The notes under the pieces: generated by a model
What the model was told of the DNA's origin: nothing
The model's input: the letters and a program-made list of their open reading frames with translations, nothing else
Database searches by the model: none
Program-made: the position numbers and the translations under genes
Source: Candidatus Brachybacterium merdavium
GTDB taxonomy: Bacteria; Actinomycetota; Actinomycetes; Actinomycetales; Dermabacteraceae
Reading direction: 5' to 3'
DNA length: 64,000 nt
NCBI GenBank assembly: GCA_019118275.1
Contig: DWZH01000042.1
Coordinates: 58,654 to 122,653, forward strand
Part shown: positions 1 to 9,180 of the stretch, one piece after another
Layout: each line of letters starts with the position of its first letter
How positions within the stretch are numbered: the stretch's first letter is position 1

Positions 1-584
1 ACGACGGTGCCGGCCCCGGAGATGGTGAAGGAGCGGTCCACCCACAGTCGCACCCGGTCCTCGGCAGCGGGCTGCGGGGCGGCCGCGGTGACCTCGTCGA
101 GGCGGGCGCGCAGCTGCTCCATGCCCGCCCCGGTGACGGCGGAGACCACGCTCACGGGGGCCTCGGCCAGGCCGGTGCCGGCGAGCTCGGTCCGGGCCTG
201 GGCGATGACGGCCTCGACCCGGTCGGGGGCGAGGTCGGCGCGAGTGACCACCAGCAGCCCGCGGTCGAGGCCGAGGGCGGCGATCGCGTCGCGATGATCG
301 CTGGACTGGGCCTGCCAGCCTTCGTCGGCGGCGATCACGAAGCAGACGATCGGGGCCGGTCCGAGGCCGGCGAGCATATTGCCCAGGAAGCGTTCATGCC
401 CGGGGACGTCGACGAAGGAGACCTCCCGGCCGGAGGGGAGATCGGTCCAGGCGAACCCCAGGTCGATGGTCAGGCCCCGCCGCTTCTCCTCGGCCCACCG
501 GTCCGGTTCGATGCCGGTCAGGGCGCGGATCAGGGTGGACTTGCCGTGATCGACGTGCCCGGCGGTGGCGATCACGTGCCTCAT
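1..584 (-). CDS. selB: Selenocysteine-specific translation elongation factor SelB, N-terminal part (truncated by window edge)
   Basis: Reverse complement from 584 reads MRHVIATAGHVDHGKSTLIRALTG (GTPase P-loop of SelB/EF-Tu family); ATGA overlap with the upstream selA stop (581-584); adjacent selA and tRNA-Sec. Confidence 0.9.
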   Translation of the reverse strand, partial: MRHVIATAGHVDHGKSTLIRALTGIEPDRWAEEKRRGLTIDLGFAWTDLPSGREVSFVDVPGHERFLGNMLAGLGPAPIVCFVIAADEGWQAQSSDHRDAIAALGLDRGLLVVTRADLAPDRVEAVIAQARTELAGTGLAEAPVSVVSAVTGAGMEQLRARLDEVTAAAPQPAAEDRVRLWVDRSFTISGAGTV

Positions 585-2005
585 CGCCGATCGTCCCCGT
601 CGTGCCCGGACCGGCTCTGCTCGCGCAGACGCTCGCGCGCCGCCTCGACGGCGCCGGCGAGCTGCGTCTGGGCGGTGTGCGGGACGCAGCGCAGGTCCAG
701 CAGCAGCTCCCCGCCGCGCAGGGTGCCGACCACAGCGGGATCGCCGGTGCGCAGCGGCGCGGCCAGCTCCTCCTCGAGGGCGAGCGCCCAACCGGGCAGC
801 GGCACCTCGGCCCCTCCCCCGCCGCCGACACGGCCGTCGTGCGGGACCACTCGCCCGCCGATCTGCTGGGCCAGCGCCTCGGTGCGATCGCGCAGGTGCC
901 CGGCATCGGCATGCAGGGATCCGGTCACCGGGGGCGGCGGCCCGGTCAGGGTCGCTTCCAGTGCGGCCAGGGTCAGCTTGTCCGCCCGCACGGCGCGGGC
1001 CATGGGATGGCGGGCCAACTGCGCGATCATCTCGGTGCGTCCCAGCAGGATCCCGGCCTGCGGTCCGCCCAGCAGCTTGTCGCCGCTGGCGATGACGAGG
1101 TCGGCGCCGTCGCGGAGGGCGGAACCGAGATCGGGTTCCTCGGGAAGCCGTGGTTCGGGGCCGAGCAGTCCGCTGCCCAGGTCGGCGATCAGCGGCACCC
1201 CGGACTCTCGGCAGGGGCCGGTGAGCTCGGCGACGTCCACCGCGCTGGTGAAGCCGATGACGCGATAGTTGCTGGTGTGGATGCGCAGCACGGCACCGGT
1301 GTCCGGGCCGAGGGCGCGAGTGTAGTCGGCCAGGTGGGTGCGGTTGGTGGTGCCCACCTCGCGGATCCGTGCACCGGTGGAGGCGATCAGATCGGGCAGG
1401 CGGAAGCCGGCACCGATCTCGATCAGCTCTCCGCGGCTGATGATGATCTCCCCGCGGCCGCCCAGGGCGGCGGTCGCCAGGAGCAGGGCGGCGGCGCCGT
1501 TGTTGACGACCAGGGCGTCCTCCGCCTCTGGGCAGGCCGCGAGCAGGGCGGACCGGGCGCCGGCCCCACGGCGGGCCCGGGCTCCCGTCCCCAGGTCGAA
1601 CTCGACGTCGGTGTACCCGCTGGCCTCCAGCATCGCCTGCCGCGCGGCATCCGACAGCGGGGCACGGCCGAGGTTGGTGTGCACGATGACGCCGGTGGCG
1701 TTGAGCACCGGGCGCAGAGACGCGGCCGGGCGGTCACCGATCGCCGCGAGCACCTGCTCGAGGACCTCTTCGGGAGCGATCTGCCCGGCACGGGCCCGGT
1801 CCTGCACGGCACGGATGATCCCGCGCAGCACCTGCGGGCCCAGCGCGGCCCCGGCTGCGGTGACCCGGGGGTGCTCGAGCAGATGGTCGGTGCGCGGGAT
1901 CCTGCGCCGCGGGTCGCTGTCGCGGCCGCCGGGTGGCGCCGATCCGAGGGCACCAGCCCCTTCCGAGTCGGACGCGAGATCCTCGACCGGTCCTGATGAC
2001 TCCAC
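581..2005 (-). CDS. selA: L-seryl-tRNA(Sec) selenium transferase SelA
   Basis: ORF contains RPVLNATGVIVHTNLGRAPLS, the GTTNRTHLADY region and SGDKLLGGPQAGILLGR (PLP lysine region) typical of SelA. GTG start proposed at 2005 with AGGAGG at 2018-2023; the listed 2131 start would run through the tRNA-Sec gene. Confidence 0.93.
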   Translation of the reverse strand: MESSGPVEDLASDSEGAGALGSAPPGGRDSDPRRRIPRTDHLLEHPRVTAAGAALGPQVLRGIIRAVQDRARAGQIAPEEVLEQVLAAIGDRPAASLRPVLNATGVIVHTNLGRAPLSDAARQAMLEASGYTDVEFDLGTGARARRGAGARSALLAACPEAEDALVVNNGAAALLLATAALGGRGEIIISRGELIEIGAGFRLPDLIASTGARIREVGTTNRTHLADYTRALGPDTGAVLRIHTSNYRVIGFTSAVDVAELTGPCRESGVPLIADLGSGLLGPEPRLPEEPDLGSALRDGADLVIASGDKLLGGPQAGILLGRTEMIAQLARHPMARAVRADKLTLAALEATLTGPPPPVTGSLHADAGHLRDRTEALAQQIGGRVVPHDGRVGGGGGAEVPLPGWALALEEELAAPLRTGDPAVVGTLRGGELLLDLRCVPHTAQTQLAGAVEAARERLREQSRSGHDGDDRR

Positions 2006-2034
2006 GGGCTCGAGGCACCTCCTGGGCGGCACGG

Positions 2035-2129
2035 TGGCGGAGGCGGACGGGAATCGAACCCGCCAGACCGAGCTGCTCGGTCTCACCGGTTTTGAAGACC
2101 GGGGTGCCCACCAGGACACGTACACCTCC
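2035..2129 (-). tRNA. selC: tRNA-Sec (anticodon UCA), CCA encoded
   Basis: Reverse complement GGAGGTGTACGTGTCCTGGTGGGCACCCCGGTCTTCAAAACCGGTGAGACCGAGCAGCTCGGTCTGGCGGGTTCGATTCCCGTCCGCCTCCGCCA: TCA anticodon in CGGTcTTCAAaACCG, long variable arm (GAGACCGAGCAGCTCGGTCT), ~95 nt, GGTTCGATTCC T arm, G discriminator plus CCA. Confidence 0.95.
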
Positions 2130-2333
2130 ATGGGTCACGAGCGCGATCGCGGCGAGTCCATGGATCCCTCGCCGCTGTCCGGGCGGCCGCCGGTGCTCGG
2201 GACGAGCCCGCCGGATTCCGGGTGCGCCGCCCCAGGGTATCGCCTCCGCCCGCGGGCTCCCGGCGCCTCGCCTATACCGGGGAGAGCGCGGGCTCCGGGC
2301 TCTCCCCGCAGGCGCCCGGCCTAGACTCGGGGG

Positions 2334-3335
2334 ATGGCGACAATCTCCACTCCCCTGCCCGGAATCCGACTCACGACGATGGCCCACGGCGGCGGCTGCG
2401 CCTCCAAGATCCCAGCCGGTGAGCTCGAGGAGGTCGTCACGGCTCTCGCCGGACAGCACCACGACTCGGTGGTGGTCGGCCTGGCCGACGGCGACGACGC
2501 CGCGGCGGTGCGCATCGCCGACGGACTGGCCGTGCTGTCGACCGCCGACTTCTTCACCCCGGTGGTCGACGACCCCTTCGACTGGGGACGCATCACCGCC
2601 GCCAACGCGCTCTCGGACATCTATGCGATGGGCGGCGAGCCGGTCGTGGCCATCAACCTGGTCGGCTGGCCGCGGGCGACGCTGCCGCTCGAGCTGCTGC
2701 GTGAGGTCCTGGCCGGAGGACTGGCCACTGCACAGGAGGCCGGGGTGCCGGTGCTCGGCGGCCACTCGGTCGACGACCCGGAACCCAAGTACGGCATGGC
2801 CGTCACCGGCACCGCCGACCCCGAGCAGCTGCTGCGCAACGACGCCGCTCGGCCCGGGCTGCCGCTGACGCTGACCAAACCGATCGGCTCAGGGCTGCTG
2901 AACAACCGTCACAAGTCCACCGGTGAGGTCTTCGCCGCAGCGGTGGAGACCATGACGGCGCTGAACCGTGACGCCTCGCGGGCGGCGCTGGCCGCCGGTG
3001 CCCGGGCCGCCACCGATGTGACCGGCTTCGGGCTGCTGGGCCACCTGCACAAGATGATCAGGGCCTCCGGTGTCGGCGCAGTGCTCGACCAGGCGGCGGT
3101 GCCGCTGATCGAGGGGGCCGCCGAGGCGCTGCGTGACGGATACATCTCCGGTGGCACACGGAAGAACCTGGACTGGGTGCGCGAGCACCTGCGACCGGCC
3201 TCCTCCATCAGCGAGGAGGACCTGCTGGTGCTGGCCGATGCCCAGACCTCCGGCGGGCTGCTGGTGGTCGGCGAGGTGCCGGGCTACCCGGTGATCGGGG
3301 AGATCGTCGAGGGCTCCGGCATCGATGTGCGCTGA
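2334..3335 (+). CDS. selD: Selenide, water dikinase (selenophosphate synthetase) SelD, Cys-type
   Basis: MAHGGGCASKIPAGELEEVV, GLADGDDAAAVRI, DFFTPVVDDPFDWGRITAANALSDIYAMGG, GGHSVDDPEPKYGMAVTG, TDVTGFGLLGHL motifs of SelD. Confidence 0.95.
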   Translation: MATISTPLPGIRLTTMAHGGGCASKIPAGELEEVVTALAGQHHDSVVVGLADGDDAAAVRIADGLAVLSTADFFTPVVDDPFDWGRITAANALSDIYAMGGEPVVAINLVGWPRATLPLELLREVLAGGLATAQEAGVPVLGGHSVDDPEPKYGMAVTGTADPEQLLRNDAARPGLPLTLTKPIGSGLLNNRHKSTGEVFAAAVETMTALNRDASRAALAAGARAATDVTGFGLLGHLHKMIRASGVGAVLDQAAVPLIEGAAEALRDGYISGGTRKNLDWVREHLRPASSISEEDLLVLADAQTSGGLLVVGEVPGYPVIGEIVEGSGIDVR

Positions 3336-3376
3336 GCTGCGGGCAGGAGGCACGCCCGGCGCGGGGTCAGCCGCTC

Positions 3377-4480
3377 TCAGCCGGCGGTGGTGATCGAGTC
3401 GTCGGTGATGCCTGCCGCGCGGCGTGCCGCGAGCCGGGCCTTCTGCGGTTCGATCACACGGCGCGGGTCCTTGACCGACTCCAGCCCGGCCTCGAGCACC
3501 CCGTAACGGGTCAGGGCCGACGCCGCGAGCAGCGCCGCCCCCGAGGCCGCGGCGATCCAGCGGCGGCGGCCACCGACGAGGGCGCCGATCCCGCCCACGA
3601 TCGCCAGGCGCTCGGCCCACTGCAGCTTGGTGCCGGCCCGGCCGGTCTCCAGCGGCTCGGACTCCAGCGGGTGCATCGACTCCTTCATGGCACGCATCGT
3701 GACCACGTCCCCGACGACACCGGCGGCGGCCAGGAGCCGGGCCGGTCCCGCCTCGACGACCGGGGTGGTCACCATCGCGGCGCCCCCCGTGGCCAGACTC
3801 GCCGAGGAGACGAACAGGTAGGACAGGTGGTCACGGGAGGCGGCCCAGGTGGGCACGGCGGTATCGGCCAGCAGCGCGCCCGTGTACGAGGCCAGGGCCG
3901 GTCCCAGTGCCCCCTGGGCGAGAGCCAGCGGGGTCTCCATGCCGTGGACCAGGCCGCGCAGTGACCGCAGTGGGACCTTCTCCCCCACCATCCGGTCCAC
4001 CTCGATGGCTCCCAGCACCCCCGAGACGGTGCCGAAGCCGCCCAGCAGCCAGGTGCCCAAGCTCATCGGAGAGGTCACCTTGAAGGTGCGCATCATGTTC
4101 AGGAAACGCTCGGGCCGGCCCAGATCCTCGATCAGGGCCGCGGTCCCCAGCCCCACGGCGCCCAGGGCCACCAGACGCGAGTTGCGACGCAGGGCAGGGC
4201 GATCGGTCAGCTGCGCGCCCAGGGAGAGCATCCCGCAACCGCCGGCGAGGCCGCCCAGGAAGAGGTAGGCCGCGATCGGGCCGCGCCAGGGCGGGGCCTT
4301 GACCACCTGGCGGCCGTAGTAGGAGTCGAACTGGATGTCGCCGACCAGCTGCGCCTCGCGGGTCCCGTCCCCGCCACCGGCACGGAAGGGGTCCATGGGC
4401 CGACGCCGCCTGCGCGTGCCGCTTCGCCGGCGGCGCGGCGGCTCGGGCGGGCGATCGGAGTCGAGATCGGAGACGCTCAT
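3377..4480 (-). CDS. nrfD: NrfD/PsrC-family membrane subunit, presumed formate dehydrogenase membrane anchor
   Basis: Multiple TM segments (PIAAYLFLGGLAGGCGMLSLGA, GLGTAALIEDLGRPERFLNMMR), NrfD-like; overlaps end of Fe-S subunit gene. Confidence 0.85.
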   Translation of the reverse strand: MSVSDLDSDRPPEPPRRRRSGTRRRRRPMDPFRAGGGDGTREAQLVGDIQFDSYYGRQVVKAPPWRGPIAAYLFLGGLAGGCGMLSLGAQLTDRPALRRNSRLVALGAVGLGTAALIEDLGRPERFLNMMRTFKVTSPMSLGTWLLGGFGTVSGVLGAIEVDRMVGEKVPLRSLRGLVHGMETPLALAQGALGPALASYTGALLADTAVPTWAASRDHLSYLFVSSASLATGGAAMVTTPVVEAGPARLLAAAGVVGDVVTMRAMKESMHPLESEPLETGRAGTKLQWAERLAIVGGIGALVGGRRRWIAAASGAALLAASALTRYGVLEAGLESVKDPRRVIEPQKARLAARRAAGITDDSITTAG

Positions 4481-5478
4481 CGGCGGCCCCCCAGGAACGA
4501 GAGGGCCGCCACCGTGGCCATGCCGGCTGCCGCGATCCCCACCTTGGCGAACATCTGCGGCAGGAACTTGGTGGACACCTGCGGATCCGGCGGCAGCCCG
4601 TAGACCTCAGGTTCGTCGAGCAGCAGGAACACCGAGCCGGTGCCCCCGACCCCGTCGTTGGCGTTGGCACCGTACAGGCGCGCCTCGGTCATGCCCCGGT
4701 CGTGGAGCTGCTGGACGCGCTCCTGCGCGTCACCGACCAGCTCCTCATGGTCGCCGAACCGGATGGACTGGGTGGGGCAGGTGGCGGAGCAGGCCGGCTC
4801 CTGACCGTCGACCAGACGGTCGTGGCACAGGGTGCACTTCTTGGCGGTGCCCTGGTCGGGAACCTCGTCCGTCCCCCCGGCACCGGTGGTGAAGGTGCCG
4901 TCGTCACGCCGCTCGATGACCCCGAAGGGGCAGGCCGCCACGCAGGTGCCGCAGCCGTTGCAGACATCAGGCTGCACCACCACGGAGCCGAACTCGGAGC
5001 GGTAGATGGCACCGGTGGGGCACACGTCCAGGCACCCGGCGTTGGTGCAGTGCTTGCACACGTCGGAGGACATCAGCCAGCGGAACTCCGGGGTGTCCGG
5101 CGGGGTGGTGTCCACTCCGGCGAGATCCCCCTCGGGCAGATCCCCGCGGCGGCCGCCGCTCTTGGGGCCGATGCCGGGCATGCCCAGGCTGACCAGCTTG
5201 CGGCCGGACTCACGGGCCTGCTCGATCCGCTCCTGCCCCTGTTCGACGAAGGCCACGTGGCGCCAGGTGTTGGCACCCAGCTCCCCGGTGTTGTCGTAGC
5301 TCTGGCCGAGGATCTGCAGATCCCCGTCGGTCGGGTTGCGATTCCATTCCTTGCACGCCACCTCGCAGGCCTTGCAGCCGATGCAGATCGAGGTGTCGGT
5401 GAAGAACCCCTTACGGGGCTGGTCGTGGCCCCAGCCGGTGGAGGCGGCAGGTCCCTCGGGCCCGGACAGCAGGGTCAT
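4477..5478 (-). CDS. Formate dehydrogenase iron-sulfur (beta) subunit, FdnH-like
   Basis: Four 4Fe-4S cysteine clusters: CIGCKACEVACKEWN, CKHCTNAGCLDVCPTG, CNGCGTCVAACPFG, CTLCHDRLVDGQEPACSATCPTQ; C-terminal TM. ATG at 5478 overlaps the alpha-subunit stop (ATGA); the listed 5712 start is an overextension. Confidence 0.92.
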   Translation of the reverse strand: MTLLSGPEGPAASTGWGHDQPRKGFFTDTSICIGCKACEVACKEWNRNPTDGDLQILGQSYDNTGELGANTWRHVAFVEQGQERIEQARESGRKLVSLGMPGIGPKSGGRRGDLPEGDLAGVDTTPPDTPEFRWLMSSDVCKHCTNAGCLDVCPTGAIYRSEFGSVVVQPDVCNGCGTCVAACPFGVIERRDDGTFTTGAGGTDEVPDQGTAKKCTLCHDRLVDGQEPACSATCPTQSIRFGDHEELVGDAQERVQQLHDRGMTEARLYGANANDGVGGTGSVFLLLDEPEVYGLPPDPQVSTKFLPQMFAKVGIAAAGMATVAALSFLGGRR

Positions 5479-8400
5479 CGGTTGTCCAACTCCTTCATCG
5501 AGGGATTGTTGTCGGGGACCGCGCCGGCTTCGAGCGGGCCCCGGACGCTCGCCGGGCTGAACCCGTCGACCGGTCCGCCGCCCACCGGGTCCACCCCGCC
5601 GCCATCGACCTGCGCCTGCTCGGCCGGCAGGATCCCGGCCCGGCGACGGTAGTCGTCGACCAGCTCCCGCAGCGCCGGTCCCCGTGGCCGTCTGCCGGGG
5701 CGGATGGCGCACGAGTTGTTCTTGCTGTTCTGGATCTGCACGTTCGCGTCGAGGTTCATGCCGATCAGGTCGTTGGCACCATCCCCCTGGACGATCGCCT
5801 CATGGCCCCGACCGAAGTGGAAGGGCATGCCGATCTGGTGCACCGTCGAGTCCCCGGTGCGGATCGGTTTCATCCGCTCGGTCACCAACACCTTCGCCTC
5901 GATGGCCGATCGTGCGGAGATGATCGTGGCCCACCCGTAGGGCTCCAGCCCCGCCTCTTCGGCCAGCTCCGGGGAGACCTCGCAGTACATCTGCGGCTGC
6001 AGCTCCACCAGGTAGGGCAGGAATCGGCTCATGCCGCCGGCGGTGTGATGCTCGGTGATGCGGTAGGTGGTGAACACGTGCGGATAGACGCTGCCGCCCT
6101 CCCCCATCGCCCCGGGCGAGCTGAGGTTGTCCTCATCGATGAAGGTGACCCTGGTGGGGTTCGACTGCTGCGTGTACAGCGGGTTCCGCACGTTCGACTC
6201 GGGGGCCTCGTAGTGGGTGGGCAGCGGGCCGTCGACCATGCCGGTGGCCCCGAACAGCCAGCCGCGCCCATCGGCCTGCATGGTGAAGGCGTCGTTCCCG
6301 GCCAGCGCGGCGGCACCGCCGGCATCCGGGTCGCCCGGGTCGTCGGGACGCTTGGTGATCGGGAAGTCGGGGACGTCGTCGCCGGTCCATCTGCCGGCTT
6401 CCTCGTCCCACCACACCAGCTTCTTGCGCTCGCTCCACGGTCTGCCCTGCGGGTCCGCCGAGGCGCGGTTGTACAGGATGCGCCGATTGGCGGGCCATGC
6501 CCATCCCCATTCGGCGGCGATCTCGTCCTGCTCGGAACCGGGCGTGCGCCGGCGGGCCTGGTTGACGCCGTCCGCGTAGACCCCCGCATAGATCCAACAG
6601 CCCCCGTCGGTGGAGCCATCGGCCTTCATCTCGTTGAAGCTGCTGAGCGGCTGCCCGGCCTTCTCTCCGCTCAGGTGGCGTCCGTTGATCTCGGCCAGCA
6701 CCGCTTCGGCGTCGGGTTCACCGTTCTCGTCCGTCGGGTAGTCCCAGGTCAGCTCGAGGATCGGTCGATCACGTTCATCGGTGGAGTCCTTGAGCTTCTC
6801 CCGGACGCGCTTGCCGAGCTCGTAGGTGAACTGCAGATCGCTCTGGGCGTCCCCGGGCGGGTGGACCGCCTGGTCGCGCCACTGCACCATCCGCTGGGTC
6901 TGGGTGAAGGAACCTGCCTTCTCCGTGTGGTTCGCGGCCGGCAGGAAGAACATCTCCGTGCCGATCTCCTCGGTCCTCAGCTCACCGCTCTCGATCTCCG
7001 GGCCGTCCTTCCAGAAGGTGGCCGATTCGATCATGTAGAAGTCGCGCACCACCATCCACTTCAGCTGGGCCATGCCCTTGCGCTGCAGACGGCCGTTGGC
7101 CGATCCCACAGCGGGGTTCTGGCCGTACAGGAAGTACCCGTCGACCCCGCCCTCGTTCATCCGCATGGTGGTCTGATAGGTGCCGTGCGCACCGGTGAGC
7201 TTGGGCAGGTAGTGGTATCCGAAGTCGTTCTCCGCGGTGGCCGCATCGCCCCACCAAGCCTTGAGCAGGCTGGTGGTGTAGTTCTCGGCGTTGGCCCAGT
7301 ACCCCTTCTGCTCCTTCTTCCCGATCGCCCGGGTGAACTCGTGGAAGTCGTCCTGGCCGACCTTGGGCATCGGCAGGTACCCGGGCAGGATGTGGTAGAG
7401 CGTCGGGATGTCGGTCGAGCCCTGGATGGTGGCGTGGCCGCGCAGGGCCATGACCCCGCCGCCCGGCCGGCCGATATTGCCCATCAGCAGCTGCAGCACC
7501 GAGGCGGTGCGGATCATCTGCGGGCCGCCCTGATGCTGGGTCCAGCCCAAGGCGTAGGCGAAGACCGTGGTCCGGTCCCGCCCCGAGTTCTCGGCGACCG
7601 CATCGGCCAGGTACTCGAACTCCTCGCGGGAGATGCCGCAAGTGGCCTCGACCAGCTCCGGCGTGTACCGGGCGTAGTGGCGCCTCAGGATCTGCAGCAC
7701 CGAGCGGGGGTGCTGCATCGTCTCGTCACGCTCCGGCAGCCCGCGGTCGAGCCGGTCCTGCGGCCCGTCGTAGGACCACGAGGAGTTGTCGTAGGTGCCC
7801 GTCTCCGGGTCGTAGCCGGAGAACAGCCCGTCGAGGTCCTCCGTGTCGGCGTAGTCCTCAGCGATGATGGTCGAGGCGTTGGTGTACGCCTGCACGTACT
7901 CCTTGAAGTACAGCTCGTTCTCGAGCACGTGACGGATCACGGCGCCCAGCAGCACGATGTCGGTGCCCGCGCGGATCGCGATGTGCCGATCGGCATTGGC
8001 CGAGGTGCGCGTGAACCGGGGATCGATGTGGATCACCTTCGCGCCGCGCTTCTTCGCCTCCATCACCCACTGGAAGCCCACGGGATGAGCCTCGGCCATG
8101 TTCGAGCCCTCGATGACCACGAGGTCCGCATTGGCCATGTCCTGCTGCGACTGGGTGGCTCCGCCACGTCCGAACGAGGTTCCCAGACCGGGAACCGTGG
8201 AGGAGTGTCAAATGCGCGCCTGGTTCTCGATCTGTATCGCACCGGCGGCGGTGAAGAACTTCTTGATCAGATAGTTCTCCTCGTTGTCGATGGTCGCCCC
8301 GCCCAGGCTGGCGATACCCATCGTGCGCCGCAGTGGACGCCCCTGGGAGTCCTCGGCCTCCCAGTGCCTGCGCCGCGCCTCGATGAAGCGGTCGGCGATC

Positions 8401-8774
8401 ATGTCCATCGCGGTGTCGAGGTCCAGATCCTCCCAGTCGGTGCCGTACGGCCGCCGGTAGCGGACCGTGGTCTGCCGATGCTTGGAGTTGGCGAGCTGCT
8501 CGCTGGCGGCGCCCTTGGGGCACAGCCGTCCGCGGGAGACGGGGGAATCCGGGTCGCCCTCGATCTGGATGACCTTGCCGTCCTTGTGGAAGATGCGCTG
8601 ACCGCAGCCGACGGCGCAGTACGGGCAGATGCTCTGCGCGACCCCGTCGGCATCGGCGGTGCGGGGCTCGAGGTCCCGAGTCCGCTGCGAGGTGACCGAG
8701 GTGCCGCGGCCCGTGGGATCGGCACCTCTGAGCTGGCGGATGACCGGCCAATCGAGGAACGTCTTGCTGCCCAT
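5475..8774 (-). CDS. fdh: Selenocysteine-containing formate dehydrogenase alpha (molybdopterin) subunit, FdnG/FdhA-like; in-frame UGA=Sec at 8208-8210
   Basis: ORFs 8208..8774 (..GAIQIENQARI*) and 5475..8138 (MANADLVVIEGSNMAEAHP..) are the same frame; bridge reads IENQARI-U-HSSTVPGLGTSFGRGGATQSQQDMANADLVV. N-terminal 4Fe-4S motif ICPYCAVGCGQRIF; GRPGGGVMALRGHATIQGSTD; 3300 nt = 1100 codons. Confidence 0.96.
8178..8210 (-). promoter_or_regulatory. bSECIS element immediately 3' of the Sec UGA in fdh
   Basis: mRNA sense UGA CAC UCC UCC ACG GUU CCC GGU CUG GGA ACC: 7-bp stem GGUUCCC/GGGAACC (8190-8196 with 8178-8184) closing a GGUCU apical loop (8185-8189). Confidence 0.92.
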
Positions 8775-8826
8775 GGAGCCACATTAGCACCGTGACCACC
8801 GTCGACGCCTCCGTCTCGGCACAGCG

Positions 8827-9180
8827 CTACCGCTCGGTGGGCTCCTCGTCGCGCAGGCGTTCGTGGTGCCGGATGACCTCGGTGACGATGAAGCGCAGGA
8901 AGGCCTCGGCGAAGACCGGGTCGAGGCCCGCCTCATCGGCCAGGGAGCGCAGACGCCGGATCTGGTCCTGCTCGCGGGACGGATCGGCCGGGGGCAGGCC
9001 GTGGGTGGCCTTGAGGACCCCGACGCGCTGGGTGTGCCGGAACCGTTCGGCCAGCAGGTGCACCAGAGCGGCGTCGATGTTGTCGATGCTACGGCGTTCG
9101 TCGAGCAGGAGCTCCTCTGCGCGGATGGTGTCGTCCGGGCGGCCCGAGGCGTCGCCGGAGCCGGTCGCTGCGGCCGCCAT
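8827..9180 (-). CDS. Chorismate mutase (AroQ-type, monofunctional)
   Basis: LDERRSIDNIDAALVHLLAERFRHTQRVGVLKATHGLPPADPSREQDQIRRL..; AroQ helical signature. Confidence 0.88.
   Translation of the reverse strand: MAAAATGSGDASGRPDDTIRAEELLLDERRSIDNIDAALVHLLAERFRHTQRVGVLKATHGLPPADPSREQDQIRRLRSLADEAGLDPVFAEAFLRFIVTEVIRHHERLRDEEPTER

Noticed and set aside
602-1996. 464-aa plus-strand ORF antisense to selA
   Set aside because: Shadow ORF opposite a well-supported gene; Gly/Gln/Arg-rich composition without motifs.
8139-8210. Possible frameshift/pseudogene in fdh
   Set aside because: Frame is continuous, the only interruption is UGA at the Sec position with a downstream SECIS and local Sec machinery.
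5802-8795. 997-aa plus-strand ORF antisense to the formate dehydrogenase gene
   Set aside because: High-GC shadow ORF; low-complexity composition with no recognisable domain, while the opposite strand encodes a clear FDH.
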